DNA of 64,000 bases from a gamma proteobacterium HTCC2207 (GCA_000153445.1 CH672397.1:416930-480929); one strand, 5' to 3'. Shown: positions 1 through 9,728, counted from the first letter of the stretch. Numbers and translations: made by a program. Notes: a model not told the origin generated them from the letters alone.

Positions 1-950
1 TGACAGATTTACCGATTATCGGGTGTGGTGGTGCCAGTAGCGCTGCCGACACGAGAGAATTTATCAATGCCGGCGCTGCAATTGTCGGTATTGGCTCTGC
101 TCTAACCGGTATGACCACAGATGAGATTGGCAGCTACTTCAATCAGCTTGAGTCAGATCTTAGTTTCGATTCGGATAAGGCTGAAGCCCATATTCGCTAC
201 GATATAGATATGGATTATTCGCCAGTGGTACTGGTGGAAAACAAGCGCGTCTGCAACGATATCTGTGTTCTGACCTTTGACCGCAAAGTGAATATTCAAG
301 CCGGTGAGTTTGTTTTCCTCTGGGTGCCAGGCGTTGGTGAAAAGCCCTTCTCTGCTCTAGCCGATGACCCTTTCCAGCTCGCAGTGATCGATGTGGGTAT
401 CTTTACCCATGCACTAATGGATCTCGAGGTAGGCACTGAAGTCTATGTCCGCGGTCCTCACGGCATTCCAGTATCTCCTGCAGAGGATGCCAAGATTATG
501 GCCGTCGCTGGCGGAACCGGTCTGGCTGCGGTTTATCAGCTGGCCAGAGACTTTGGCAATGCTGAAGTGTTCACCGGTGCTCGCACTGCCGAGCGTCTCT
601 ATTATCTCGAAGAGTGTAAAGAGATTGCTCAGGTTCATGTGGCCACTGATGATGGCAGTGAAGGCTTTAAAGGTGTGGTTACCGAGCTGTTGCGCAGCCG
701 TCTTGAAGAGATGGATCAGCAGGAGCTGGATAAGCTGGTTTTCTATAACTGTGGCCCTTCGCCTATGGTGCATGCCGCGGCGAAAGTACAGCGTGAATTC
801 TGTCGCGATGATCAGATCTTTAGTGCGATCGACTATCTGACCAAATGTGGCGTCGGTATCTGTGGAGCCTGTGCCTCACCTGATGGTCGACGTATTTGTG
901 TCGATGGACCGTTTATGCAGGGTACACCAGAGCGGCCAGTCGAGTTATAG
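1..950 (+). CDS. Fused dihydroorotate dehydrogenase (C-terminal end) / PyrK-type electron transfer domain, 5' truncated by the window
   Basis: The reading frame is open from base 3 with no start, so the gene begins left of the window. The first ~36 codons match the C-terminal end of a dihydroorotate dehydrogenase TIM barrel (PIIGCGGASSAADT, then a GAAIVGIGSAL phosphate-binding stretch). They continue in frame, without a stop, into a ferredoxin-reductase-like PyrK module: an FAD-binding barrel, an NAD-binding AVAGGTGLA motif, and a C-terminal [2Fe-2S] ligand set C-X4-C-X2-C-X8-C near CGVGICGAC. In class 1B enzymes PyrD and PyrK are normally separate subunits that oxidise dihydroorotate with NAD in pyrimidine synthesis. 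Here they look like one polypeptide. An ATG at 111 could be taken as the start of a free-standing PyrK, but the coding sequence upstream of it argues against that. Confidence 0.8.
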   Translation, partial: TDLPIIGCGGASSAADTREFINAGAAIVGIGSALTGMTTDEIGSYFNQLESDLSFDSDKAEAHIRYDIDMDYSPVVLVENKRVCNDICVLTFDRKVNIQAGEFVFLWVPGVGEKPFSALADDPFQLAVIDVGIFTHALMDLEVGTEVYVRGPHGIPVSPAEDAKIMAVAGGTGLAAVYQLARDFGNAEVFTGARTAERLYYLEECKEIAQVHVATDDGSEGFKGVVTELLRSRLEEMDQQELDKLVFYNCGPSPMVHAAAKVQREFCRDDQIFSAIDYLTKCGVGICGACASPDGRRICVDGPFMQGTPERPVEL

Positions 951-1099
951 GGTATTGCTTGGTAATTTTTTTATCCCTGCACTCGCCTAATGGGTCATCC
1001 CGACAGAGCGGAGCGATGAGGGATCACGAGATCTCTCACATGCGTTCGAGATGACAGGCTAGAGAATAGAGATGACAAACTGGCATCTTGGCCGCTGGA

Positions 1100-1226
1100 T
1101 AGTCTGTCATCCTGACCGAGATATAGTCTGCCATCCTAAACGAAATATAGTCTGTCATCCTAAGCGAAATATAGTCTGTCATCCTAAGCGAAATATAAAA
1201 TATAGTCTGTCATCCTGAGCGAAGCC
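1100..1226. repeat. Five ~24-bp tandem repeats in the pyrDK-fadB intergenic region
   Basis: The 362-base gap between the pyrDK-like gene and the end of fadB holds no plausible gene. It contains tandem units beginning TAGTCTGTCATCCT at 1100, 1124, 1148, 1172 and 1203. The first four are exactly 24 bp apart; the last is shifted by 7 bp and runs into CGAAGCCGAAGGATCTC. Similar GTCATCC / GAGATGAC halves lie at about 992 and 1050, so the region can fold. The core resembles the TCATCCTGAGCGAAG dispersed motif seen between genes in many bacteria (recollection, not searched). Both flanking genes end here, so the repeats lie in 3' trailers. Confidence 0.85.
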
Positions 1227-1312
1227 GAAGGATCTCTTAACGCTCAACCGCTACCCCAACATCCTGAGCCAAATGCCTAGGATGCCAGGGTTGGTCTTAG
1301 CCGCTAAGCAGT

Positions 1313-3469
1313 CTAATACAATGTTTCACCCTTCGCAGCCATTGCACGCAACGTCTCAGTGGGCCTATACAGCTCACTAATATGCGCATATCTATCACCA
1401 CGATCGCAGACTTCCTGCAGACCAATCTCATCCATCCAGCGGCAAATACCACCGCGGAATGCCGGGAAGCCAACGCCGTATATCAGCGCCATATCCGCTT
1501 CTGCTGGTGAGGCCACAACACCTTCTTCAAGACAGTGAACCATCTCCATCGCCATAGCGATCATCAGGCGATCAACAATCTCGTCTGCATCCACCAATTT
1601 GGCTTCACCGTAGAGATCAGCAAACATTTTTACCACCGTCTCATCGACCGCCTTGCTTGGCTTACCTTTTTCGTTAAGCTCATAGCTGTAGTAGCCTCGG
1701 GCATTTTTTTGACCCAGGCGCTCGGCCTGATAAATTGACTCAGTGGGCCACAGATCAGCCGTTTTCACAAAGCGCTGGGGCAAACCATCGATCATCACTG
1801 GATAGCAGTGATTTATTGTATCTATACCGATCACATCCATCAGATAAGCTGGGCCCATTGGCAGACCCCAACCCTCCATGACCTTGTCTACCTGTTGGAA
1901 ATCAGCCCCTTCAGAAATCATAATTTCCAGACCAAAGAGCATCGCAAAGAGCACGCGATTGACCAAGAAACCCGGACAGTCATTAACCACAATCGGCTTT
2001 TTACCCAAGCCCAGAGCATAGGCACATACTGCAGCTATGGTTTCGTCGGAGGTGTTTTCACCGCGAATAATTTCAACCAAGGGCATCGCGTGAACGGGGT
2101 TAAAGAAGTGCATACCACAGAAGTTTTGCGGACGTTCTAATGACTCGGCAAGGCGATTGATTGAAATGGTTGAGGTGTTTGATGTGATCACTGCGCTGTT
2201 ATCGAGAAGAGCCTCAACCGCTGGCAGCACCATCTTTTTAACCGACTCCAGCTCAACCACAGCTTCAACCAACATATTGCAGGGCGCCACATCGCTGTCT
2301 TCAAGGCTCGGCTTTATTAGGCTAAGAATCTGACCCGCCTTCTCTTCGGTTAATTTGCCGCGCTTAACGCCCTTGGCCAGCAGTTTATTGGCCTCTTGAA
2401 TACCCAGGTCTAAGGCTGGCTGATTAATATCTTTCATTACTACTGAGTAACCGCGAATAGCATTTTGGTAAGCAATACCGCCACCCATAATGCCAGCGCC
2501 AATCACACCGGCAGTTTTTATCTCAGGCAACTTACTCGCCAGGGCTCGGCCGCGGTTTTTCGCCTGTTTCACAATATACTGATCGTTTAGGAACAGACCC
2601 ACCATGGCTCTTGCCTGAGGCGTTTGCGAGACCTCATAAAACGCTTCATTCTCTAGTTTAATCGCTGCATCGCGATGCAGCGTGGCAGCGCTGGATATCA
2701 GCTCAACGACTTTTAGTGGTGCTGGGTAATGCGCCCCCACCTTGCCCATAATGGCACTACGGAAACCGCTGCTAGTGGCCTCCAGCTCCGCATCGGACAT
2801 CGGCAGTGGAGAGGTTTTTTGAGTGCGTCGGGTTTGATAGTCGTGCTCACCGGAAGCCAGTTCTTCAAGCAGTTTAAGAGAGGCTTCACGCAATTGTTCG
2901 GGTTCAGCAATCAGGTCGACGGCACCAGCCTCCAAGGCGGCTTTGGGCCGCTGTTGCTCACCAGATGCAACCCAGTGCACGGCTGTAGAATAGCCAATCA
3001 GGCGCGGCAAGCGCACAGTGCCGCCCCAGCCAGGAAGAATGCCGAGACCGGTTTCAGGTAAACCAACAGCGGCCTTAGAGGAGATCACGCGTGAGTCACA
3101 GGCAAGACAGATTTCAAAGCCACCACCTAGCGCAAAGCCATTAACAGCCGCCACTGATGGATAGGGAAGATCTTCAATTTCAGAAAACAAGCCATTGGCT
3201 ATCTGTGCGCCAGCGATAAAGTCTTCCTTGCTCGCGGTAAACATACCTTTGAACTCAGTGATATCAGCGCCGACCACAAATACCGGTTTAGCACTGCTCA
3301 GCAAAAGGCCCCTGATGCCCGACTGCGCCTTTAGTGTATCCACAGCTTCTCGGAGATCTGCCAGAGTCGCCTGGTTAAATTTATTCACCGACTCGCCCTG
3401 ATTGTCGAACTGAATTTCGGCAAAACCATTGTCGATAAGAGTGAGACTGACTGTCTGTCCTTTATACAT
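1313..3469 (-). CDS. fadB: Fatty acid oxidation complex alpha subunit: enoyl-CoA hydratase / 3-hydroxyacyl-CoA dehydrogenase
   Basis: A 718-residue FadB. The N-terminal crotonase domain (about 1-190) carries both catalytic glutamates, E119 in GGGFEI and E139 in GLPET, at the same numbers as in E. coli FadB. A Rossmann motif GVIGAGIMGGG near residue 320 opens the dehydrogenase half, followed by the catalytic histidine stretch GMHFFNPVHAMPLVE. The enzyme hydrates trans-2-enoyl-CoA and oxidises the 3-hydroxyacyl-CoA with NAD in beta-oxidation. The ATG at 3469 fits the family N-terminus (MYKG) and follows AAGGA; a GTG three codons upstream is less likely. The thiolase partner fadA, usually directly downstream, is absent here. 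Confidence 0.95.
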   Translation of the reverse strand: MYKGQTVSLTLIDNGFAEIQFDNQGESVNKFNQATLADLREAVDTLKAQSGIRGLLLSSAKPVFVVGADITEFKGMFTASKEDFIAGAQIANGLFSEIEDLPYPSVAAVNGFALGGGFEICLACDSRVISSKAAVGLPETGLGILPGWGGTVRLPRLIGYSTAVHWVASGEQQRPKAALEAGAVDLIAEPEQLREASLKLLEELASGEHDYQTRRTQKTSPLPMSDAELEATSSGFRSAIMGKVGAHYPAPLKVVELISSAATLHRDAAIKLENEAFYEVSQTPQARAMVGLFLNDQYIVKQAKNRGRALASKLPEIKTAGVIGAGIMGGGIAYQNAIRGYSVVMKDINQPALDLGIQEANKLLAKGVKRGKLTEEKAGQILSLIKPSLEDSDVAPCNMLVEAVVELESVKKMVLPAVEALLDNSAVITSNTSTISINRLAESLERPQNFCGMHFFNPVHAMPLVEIIRGENTSDETIAAVCAYALGLGKKPIVVNDCPGFLVNRVLFAMLFGLEIMISEGADFQQVDKVMEGWGLPMGPAYLMDVIGIDTINHCYPVMIDGLPQRFVKTADLWPTESIYQAERLGQKNARGYYSYELNEKGKPSKAVDETVVKMFADLYGEAKLVDADEIVDRLMIAMAMEMVHCLEEGVVASPAEADMALIYGVGFPAFRGGICRWMDEIGLQEVCDRGDRYAHISELYRPTETLRAMAAKGETLY

Positions 3470-3588
3470 AGCGATCACTTTTCCTTAGTTCATTATTAGA
3501 GTTGCTGTTTATTCTAGCTTTGTTAACCGGCTAGTCTATGATTTACTGCGACCATACGTATCCAACAATATCGCTTGAGAGAAACCGA

Positions 3589-4983
3589 ATGACATTGCGC
3601 GACAATATGCACCGGGAGCAGCAATCCAAGGCCTTGCTTGAGCAAGCTAAAGCGTTTGCCTATGAATACGCCGACGGTGCCGCGGAGCGCAATGTATTCC
3701 CCTCAAAACAAGCTCTAGCGGATCTCCAGCAGTTTGTGGAAGACCTGCCCGCCGTATCAGGGGATGCCGCCGCTATCTTGCAGCAACTGCATCAATATGG
3801 CTCCCCTGCCACCACTGCTCAAACTGGCGGGCGTTACTTTGGTTTTGTGAATGGCGGTATTTTGCCTGTCACTCTGGCGACCAAGTGGTTAAGTGATTTT
3901 TGGGATCAAAATACTGCGCTCTATGTGATGTCACCCATTGCCTCAAAGCTTGAAGAGATATGTGAGTGCTGGTTAAAGCAATTATTCGGTTTACCTGACA
4001 GCACAGTGGCTGGATTTGTTAGCGGTACCTCCTCGGCGATTGTGTGTGGGTTGGCGGCGGCCCGCTATAGACTATTGCGAAACCAAGACTGGGACTTCAA
4101 TCAGCAGGGCCATAATGGCGCGCCTCCGCTGCGTATAATTTCTGGCCGGCAAACCCATAGCGCTGTCATCAAGGCGGTCGCCCTACTCGGCTTTGGCACA
4201 GACAATATTGAATGGGTTGAGGCTGATGATCAGGGTCGTATTCTCCCCGAGAAGCTTCCCGAACTTGATGCAACCTGCATTATTTTATTACAGGCGGGGA
4301 ACGTCAATTCAGGGTCCTTCGATCCCTATGAAGCAATTTGTGACAGCGCCAATCGTGCTGGTGCCTGGGTCCATATAGATGGTGCCTTTGGGCTCTGGGC
4401 CGGCGGCACAAAGCGGCTCAAACATCTGACTAAGGGAATGGAAAAAGCCCATTCATGGTCTGTGGACGGTCATAAAACCCTCAACACGCCCTATGACAGT
4501 GGCATTTTGTTGTGCCGCGATAGAGATGCGCTGGTTATGGCGCTGCAGGCCTCTGGCTCTTATATCACTTACACCGAGAATCGCGACGGTATGCTCTATA
4601 CCCCAGAGATGTCGCGCCGAGCCAGAGCAGTAGAGCTCTGGGCGGCACTTAAATACTTAGGCGCCGATGGGGTTGATGAGCTGGTTTATGGCATGCACGA
4701 GCGAGCGCTGCAGTTTGCCCATGAGCTCAGGGCCGCAGGCTTCGAAATACGCAATGATGTGGTATTCAATCAGGTTATTGTCGCCCCGGCTGACAATGAT
4801 CTTGAGACCGACAAGATACTCGAGGCCATTCAGGATTCCGGTGAGTGCTGGGTCGGCGGTTCAGTTTGGCAGGGTAAAAAAGTCATTCGTATCAGCGTCT
4901 GCTCCTGGGTGACCAGTGCTGCAGATATCAGTCGCTCAGTGCAGGCATTTGTTGCTGCTCGAACGGCTATTTCTGAAAAATAA
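3589..4983 (+). CDS. PLP-dependent group II decarboxylase / aminotransferase-like enzyme
   Basis: A fold-type I pyridoxal-phosphate enzyme of the group II decarboxylase (glutamate/aromatic amino acid decarboxylase) family. Visible marks are GRYFGFVNGG near the N-terminus, SGTSSAIVCGLAAAR for phosphate binding, HIDGAFGLWAG containing the cofactor-pairing Asp, and SVDGHKTLNTPYDSG with the Schiff-base lysine at about residue 296. The substrate cannot be told from sequence. I chose the ATG at 3589 because GAGA sits just upstream; an in-frame ATG at 3538 would add 17 residues without family character. It diverges from fadB across a short promoter region, and its 3' end overlaps the converging methyltransferase by 17 bp. 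Confidence 0.85.
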   Translation: MTLRDNMHREQQSKALLEQAKAFAYEYADGAAERNVFPSKQALADLQQFVEDLPAVSGDAAAILQQLHQYGSPATTAQTGGRYFGFVNGGILPVTLATKWLSDFWDQNTALYVMSPIASKLEEICECWLKQLFGLPDSTVAGFVSGTSSAIVCGLAAARYRLLRNQDWDFNQQGHNGAPPLRIISGRQTHSAVIKAVALLGFGTDNIEWVEADDQGRILPEKLPELDATCIILLQAGNVNSGSFDPYEAICDSANRAGAWVHIDGAFGLWAGGTKRLKHLTKGMEKAHSWSVDGHKTLNTPYDSGILLCRDRDALVMALQASGSYITYTENRDGMLYTPEMSRRARAVELWAALKYLGADGVDELVYGMHERALQFAHELRAAGFEIRNDVVFNQVIVAPADNDLETDKILEAIQDSGECWVGGSVWQGKKVIRISVCSWVTSAADISRSVQAFVAARTAISEK

Positions 4984-5632
4984 TCACATCTGCACCAATA
5001 AACTCCGGCACACTGCCCCATCGCTGACCTAGAAAGTTAAAGGTCGCTACTGAAAAGAAACTGATATGCGTGGGGTCAGACTTATAGTGCCAGTTGGCGA
5101 ACTTCTCAGGACCGGCAACCAGTTTGGTCATAATGGCCAATTGTCCCCCCGTCCTTAACATTCCCCACAGGCGGTCTAATTCAAATAGCGGGTTGGCCAA
5201 ATGCTCAACCACTTCTGTGGCGGTAATAAAATCGTATTGGCACTCAAGCAGTGCCGGATTATTGGCGTAATAGATATCATAGAGCGCGACGGAGTGGCCT
5301 CGTTCCTCAAGTATTAGAGACAGGCATGGGCCTGGCCCAGATCCAAAATCCAAGCCCTCACTCTGATGCTTAAGCTTTGCCAATAATGGCTCGGCAATTC
5401 GATTGAGGAAATTGCGATAACCCAGATCCTGAGGATCGTTCTCATGGAGATCATACTCAGCCTTCTCCTGCTCGTCGGAGAGGTGAAATTTCTCAGGTAC
5501 AAATACCAGATGACAGCCTAGGCAATGCAAATAGAAGCGCCGTTGATCCCGATGATACTCGACCACCTCAGTGCCCGCGCAAAGAGCGCATTGCGGATAT
5601 TGTTCAGCAGTGGAATTACCGTTGTAAGTCAT
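4967..5632 (-). CDS. Class I SAM-dependent methyltransferase with N-terminal zinc-ribbon-like cysteines
   Basis: About 221 residues. The N-terminus has two Cys pairs (CALC and CLGC about 20 residues apart), a likely zinc ribbon. The methyltransferase core follows: GLDFGSGPGPC for SAM binding, then ATEVVEHLANP and MLRTGGQLAIMT, typical of the Methyltransf_11/23 group. The target is unknown; this layout resembles small bacterial methyltransferases of unassigned substrate. The ATG at 5632 is preferred over a TTG at 5689 that would add 19 residues of poor quality. The gene converges on the PLP enzyme with a 17-bp overlap of coding ends. Confidence 0.75.
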   Translation of the reverse strand: MTYNGNSTAEQYPQCALCAGTEVVEYHRDQRRFYLHCLGCHLVFVPEKFHLSDEQEKAEYDLHENDPQDLGYRNFLNRIAEPLLAKLKHQSEGLDFGSGPGPCLSLILEERGHSVALYDIYYANNPALLECQYDFITATEVVEHLANPLFELDRLWGMLRTGGQLAIMTKLVAGPEKFANWHYKSDPTHISFFSVATFNFLGQRWGSVPEFIGADVIIFQK

Positions 5633-5725
5633 AGTGTTCAAGTCACAATAAGTGTGTAAATACAAGTCTACCCAGAGCCGAGCGCTCAAGGCATAATCCC
5701 GCCCTCACAGAATATATAACGCCGT

Positions 5726-5748
5726 TGTCAGCCAGTTAGTGGCTGACA
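5726..5748. promoter_or_regulatory. Perfect 9-bp inverted repeat upstream of tex
   Basis: TGTCAGCCA (5726-5734), a 5-base spacer, then TGGCTGACA (5740-5748). It ends 33 bases before the tex start codon, where it could be an operator or a 5'-UTR hairpin. It also lies in the divergent promoter region of the methyltransferase gene. There is no T-tract on either strand, so a terminator is unlikely. Confidence 0.55.
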
Positions 5749-5781
5749 GACATTGAATCTACTCATTTTTAAAAGGCCCTT

Positions 5782-8184
5782 ATGCAATCTATTGCCAGTC
5801 GTATCGCCAGTGAACTCCAGGTCGGTGAAAATCAGGTCACCGCCGCCATACAACTGCTGGACGAGGGCGCGACCGTACCTTTTATATCGCGCTATCGCAA
5901 GGAAGTCACCGGTGGGCTCGATGATACACAGATGCGCAGCCTAGAGGAGCGACTCAACTATATTCGAGAGCTTGAGGATCGGCGCAAATCAATTCTCGCG
6001 AGTATCGAGGAACAGGGCAAACTCACGCCAGAATTAAAGCAGGCAATCAATCTAGCTGAGACTAAGACCCGCCTTGAAGATCTGTATCTGCCGTTTAAAG
6101 TTAAACGGCGCACCAAAGGCCAAATTGCCATAGAAGCTGGCCTTGAGCCTCTGGCGGACAGCCTCTACAGCGACCCGTCTCAAAACCCTGAACAAACCGC
6201 TGCAGCATTTGTCAATCCAGAACTGGGTATTGCCGATACCAAAGCGGCTCTAGATGGCGCTAAATTTATTCTTATGGAGCGCTTTAGCGAAGATGCAGAG
6301 CTGCTTGGCAGGCTGCGTCAGTTTATGTCCGATGAGGCCAATATCACTGCTGCATTAGTCAGTGGTAAGGATAAAGAACCAGGTAAGGAACAGGCCGCCG
6401 CAAAGTTTAAAGATTACTTCGAGCACAGTGAGCCACTAAACAGCACCCCTTCTCACCGGGCCCTAGCGATGTTTCGCGCTCGCCGGGAAGGGTTTATCAG
6501 CATTCGAGTGGACCTTATAACTGAAGAGGGTTTAGGCCATCCCTGCGAGAGTATGATCGCCCGTCAGGTCAAGATTGAGAACCTCGGTCGCCCTGCCGAT
6601 GAATGGCTCGCTGAAGTAGTGCGCTGGACTTGGCGCATTAAACTGCACACCCATTTGGAAACCGATTTGCTGGGAAGTCTCCGTGAACGTGCTGACTTGG
6701 ATGCGATTAATGTCTTTTCTATTAACCTAAAGGACTTGATCCTGGCTGCCCCTGCAGGTCAGAAAGCCACCATAGGCTTGGATCCAGGTCTGCGCACTGG
6801 GGTTAAAGTCGCAGTGGTGGACAGCACCGGAAAATTGCTGGATCACACTGCAATTTTCCCCACAGCGCCACAGCGAAAAACCCATGAAGCCGAAGCCATA
6901 CTCACGCATTTCTGTGAGAAATATCAGGTTCAGTTAATCGCGATTGGCAATGGCACCGGTAGCCGAGAGACCGAAAGCTTTGTTCTGGATATGCTAAAAA
7001 ATAACAAAGCGTTAAAAGCTCAAGCGGTCATGGTCAATGAAGCCGGCGCATCGATTTATTCGGCGTCTGAATTTGCCGCCAAAGAATTTCCCGATCTGGA
7101 TGTCACCATTAGAGGTGCCGTTTCTATTGCTCGCCGCCTGCAGGACCCGCTGGCCGAACTGGTTAAAATTGACCCCAAATCCATAGGTGTAGGCCAGTAC
7201 CAACACGATGTCAGTCAGGTAAAACTGGCCCGAAGTCTCGATACCGTTATTGAAGACTGCGTAAATGCCGTGGGTGTAGAGGTGAACACCGCCTCCTCTG
7301 CCTTGCTGCGTCGTGTCTCTGGCCTGAGTCAAACCATAGCTGATAATATTGTCGATTACCGGGATCAGCAGGGAGCGTTTAAAAGTCGTGAACAGCTTAA
7401 GTTAGTGAGCCGGTTTGGCGAGCGCACCTTTGAGCAAGCCGCAGGTTTTTTGCGAATTGCCAATGCTGACAATCCGCTGGACGCTTCAGCGGTACACCCG
7501 GAAACCTACTCAGTGGTTGAGCGCATTGCCGAGGCCAATAAAACGACACAGCAAGCGCTGGTAGGCAATAGCCAACTGCTGCGTAAATTGGACCCAGCAA
7601 ACTATGTGGATACGCAGTTTGGTCTGCCCACTATCACCGACATACTTAGCGAGCTGGATAAGCCCGGCCGCGATCCGCGTCCCGAGTTTAAAACTGCAAC
7701 CTTTAAAGAAGGTATAGAAACGATCAAGGACCTAGCGCCAGCCATGTTGCTCGAGGGCGTTGTCACCAATGTCACCAACTTTGGTGCCTTTGTGGATGTC
7801 GGTGTGCATCAAGACGGTTTGGTGCATATTTCAGCCATCGCTAATCGATTTGTAAAAGACCCCCATGAAGTGGTCAAAACTGGCGATATAGTTAAGGTCA
7901 AAGTGATGGAAGTGGATGTTGCCAGAAAGCGTATAGCCTTAAGTATGCGCATGGATGATGAAGTGACTCCGGCGCATTCTGATACAAAGCCTGGTACAAC
8001 TTCTGGTAAAACGTCCGGTAAAACGCCTGGCAATAAGTCTGATAAAAAGCCAGATGGAAGGTCACGAGGCGGTCCTAAACCGCACCATAAAAACGCCAAG
8101 TCCCAACATCGGTCCCAAGCGCCAAAGCCTCAGGCCAAAGGTAGCATGGCGGCACTGTTTGAAAAGGCCCTTAAGAAGCCATAG
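5782..8184 (+). CDS. tex: Tex-family transcription accessory / S1 RNA-binding protein
   Basis: An 800-residue Tex (YhgF) protein, full family length. The order is an N-terminal helical domain ([19 protein letters not shown]), a YqgF-like RNase H fold ([18 protein letters not shown]), the helix-hairpin-helix region ([18 protein letters not shown], then [20 protein letters not shown]), and an S1 domain ([20 protein letters not shown]). It ends in a basic low-complexity tail of about 75 residues rich in Lys, Gly, Ser and Pro with short repeats ([11 protein letters not shown]). Tex binds nucleic acid and transcription complexes; its exact cellular role is only partly defined. It is preceded by a perfect inverted repeat and followed by the tRNA operon. 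Confidence 0.95.
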   Translation: MQSIASRIASELQVGENQVTAAIQLLDEGATVPFISRYRKEVTGGLDDTQMRSLEERLNYIRELEDRRKSILASIEEQGKLTPELKQAINLAETKTRLEDLYLPFKVKRRTKGQIAIEAGLEPLADSLYSDPSQNPEQTAAAFVNPELGIADTKAALDGAKFILMERFSEDAELLGRLRQFMSDEANITAALVSGKDKEPGKEQAAAKFKDYFEHSEPLNSTPSHRALAMFRARREGFISIRVDLITEEGLGHPCESMIARQVKIENLGRPADEWLAEVVRWTWRIKLHTHLETDLLGSLRERADLDAINVFSINLKDLILAAPAGQKATIGLDPGLRTGVKVAVVDSTGKLLDHTAIFPTAPQRKTHEAEAILTHFCEKYQVQLIAIGNGTGSRETESFVLDMLKNNKALKAQAVMVNEAGASIYSASEFAAKEFPDLDVTIRGAVSIARRLQDPLAELVKIDPKSIGVGQYQHDVSQVKLARSLDTVIEDCVNAVGVEVNTASSALLRRVSGLSQTIADNIVDYRDQQGAFKSREQLKLVSRFGERTFEQAAGFLRIANADNPLDASAVHPETYSVVERIAEANKTTQQALVGNSQLLRKLDPANYVDTQFGLPTITDILSELDKPGRDPRPEFKTATFKEGIETIKDLAPAMLLEGVVTNVTNFGAFVDVGVHQDGLVHISAIANRFVKDPHEVVKTGDIVKVKVMEVDVARKRIALSMRMDDEVTPAHSDTKPGTTSGKTSGKTPGNKSDKKPDGRSRGGPKPHHKNAKSQHRSQAPKPQAKGSMAALFEKALKKP

Positions 8185-8313
8185 CGAAACCGGTAAAAGC
8201 CATCAGCAGTGATGAAAATCACGGTGAATTTAGCGCCTCCAGGCCAGAATAAAACTACGCCTTGGGGATTGCTAAAAAGTTAGTAATTATTTGCCGGATA
8301 ATTGTATTTCGCA

Positions 8314-8342
8314 TTGACGGTAACCGGTCCGATCAGTATTAT
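8314..8342 (+). promoter_or_regulatory. Sigma70 promoter of the tRNA operon
   Basis: TTGACG (8314-8319), a 17-base spacer and TATTAT (8337-8342), 36 bases before the first tRNA. The bases after the -10 are GC-rich (GCGCCC), a discriminator typical of stringently controlled stable-RNA promoters. The 193-base gap after tex holds nothing else clear. Confidence 0.75.
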
Positions 8343-8377
8343 GCGCCCTCTCGTAAGAGACCGCATGGTAAGACATT

Positions 8378-8454
8378 CGGGAATTAGCGCAGCCTGGTAG
8401 CGCGCCTGCTTTGGGAGCAGGATGTCGGGGGTTCGAATCCCTCATTCCCGACCA
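8378..8454 (+). tRNA. tRNA-Pro (anticodon UGG)
   Basis: 77 bases with encoded CCA. The acceptor arms CGGGAAT and ATTCCCG pair, the anticodon stem CCTGC/GCAGG encloses the loop TTTGGGA, and the T-arm has GTTCGAATCC. Close to E. coli tRNA-Pro(UGG). Confidence 0.97.
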
Positions 8455-8473
8455 CTTTCCGGCTTTGTAAAAT

Positions 8474-8550
<77 letters not shown>

Positions 8551-8601
8551 TCTTTATCAGATGGGCCCACATGTAGGACTGGTCAAGCAGTAGACCTCAA
8601 T

Positions 8602-8678
8602 GGTGGACGTAGCTCAGTTGGTAGAGCCCCGGATTGTGATTCCGGTGGTCGCGGGTTCAATCCCCGTCGTCCACCCCA
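8602..8678 (+). tRNA. tRNA-His (anticodon GUG)
   Basis: 77 bases with encoded CCA and the encoded extra G at position -1 that is characteristic of tRNA-His. The acceptor GTGGACG pairs with CGTCCAC, and the anticodon loop TTGTGAT sits on CCGGA/TCCGG. Third gene of the tRNA operon. Confidence 0.97.
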
Positions 8679-8828
8679 TTTTGATACGCTCTTGCCACAC
8701 CTTCTTTTTGCACCACTTCTATAAAATTTTCTTATGCTCGATAAAAAAGGTTGCTTTAGTCACTTCCCATGCCTATTTTGATGCCTTTCTCTCACTAAAC
8801 TATTTTATCTATATAAACAGGTCTAAAC

Positions 8829-9674
8829 ATGTCTGCACTGATTCTTGATGGTAAATCTCTCGCCGCTAAAACCGAAGCCGAATTATCTCAACGGGTCGCT
8901 GCCCTTAAAGCGGCCAATAATGGTCAGGCCCCTATTCTGGCAACCATTCTAGTAGGTGGTGATCCCGCATCAGCGACCTATGTAAAGATGAAGCAGAATG
9001 CCTGTAAACGTGTGGGGATGGAATCTATAGCGGTTGAAATGGCCCATGACACCAGCACCGAACAGTTGCTGGCAAAAATTGAAGAGCTGAATAACAATCC
9101 TGACTGTCACGGTATTCTGTTGCAGCATCCAACACCCAAGCAGATAGATGAGCGCGCCTGTTTTGATGCCATTGCTCTGGCCAAAGATGTGGATGGCGTA
9201 ACCTGTCTCGGGTTTGGTCGCATGGCGATGAACGAGGAAGCCTATGGATCAGCTACACCTCAGGGCATTATGCGCATCCTCGAGGGCTACGCTATTGATA
9301 TGTCGGGCAAGCACGCGGTAGTTGTAGGTCGCAGCCCGATTCTTGGCAAGCCGATGGCACTGATGCTCTTAAATGCCAATGCCACAGTGACTATCTGTCA
9401 TTCAAAAACGCAGAACCTTCCAGAACTGATTAAGCAGGCTGATATTCTGGTGGGTGCAGTTGGTCGACCTGAGTTTATTAAAGCCGAGTGGATTAAAGAT
9501 GGCGCCGTAGTAGTGGATGCCGGCTACCATCCTGGTGGCGTCGGCGATATTGAATTGGCGCCATTGGTTGATCGGGTTGCTGCCTATACGCCGGTTCCCG
9601 GTGGTGTTGGGCCAATGACGATTAACACACTGATTCTACAGTCAGTTGCCGCTGCTGAAAAAAGCCTTGGTTAG
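8829..9674 (+). CDS. folD: Bifunctional methylenetetrahydrofolate dehydrogenase / methenyltetrahydrofolate cyclohydrolase
   Basis: A 281-residue FolD, normal length. Seen: the substrate site with [18 protein letters not shown] (catalytic Lys in YVKMK), [22 protein letters not shown], the NADP-binding [17 protein letters not shown], and the C-terminal signature [15 protein letters not shown]. It interconverts 5,10-methylene- and 10-formyl-tetrahydrofolate in one-carbon metabolism. AGG precedes the ATG at suitable distance. The gene lies 150 bases after tRNA-His and may have its own promoter in the AT-rich gap. A clear terminator follows. Confidence 0.97.
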   Translation: MSALILDGKSLAAKTEAELSQRVAALKAANNGQAPILATILVGGDPASATYVKMKQNACKRVGMESIAVEMAHDTSTEQLLAKIEELNNNPDCHGILLQHPTPKQIDERACFDAIALAKDVDGVTCLGFGRMAMNEEAYGSATPQGIMRILEGYAIDMSGKHAVVVGRSPILGKPMALMLLNANATVTICHSKTQNLPELIKQADILVGAVGRPEFIKAEWIKDGAVVVDAGYHPGGVGDIELAPLVDRVAAYTPVPGGVGPMTINTLILQSVAAAEKSLG

Positions 9675-9691
9675 AATCAACTGTGTATTAC

Positions 9692-9728
9692 AAAAAGCCA
9701 CTAGCTCTTTGAGAACTAGCGGCTTTTT
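9692..9728 (+). terminator. Rho-independent terminator after folD
   Basis: AAAAAGCC (9692-9699) pairs with GGCTTTTT (9721-9728), with an inner CTAG/CTAG and CTC/GAG stem. The A-run and T-run make it usable from both strands, so it also insulates folD from the converging sulfatase operon. Confidence 0.85.

Noticed and set aside
1100-1226. Possible CRISPR array
   Set aside because: Units are contiguous with no unique spacers and there are no cas genes; they are simple tandem repeats.
3538-3588. Extended N-terminus of the PLP enzyme
   Set aside because: No ribosome site and no family-like residues; the ATG at 3589 has GAGA upstream.
8200-8240. Terminator after tex
   Set aside because: Only a 5-bp GTGAT/ATCAC stem with a GAAA loop and no T-tract.
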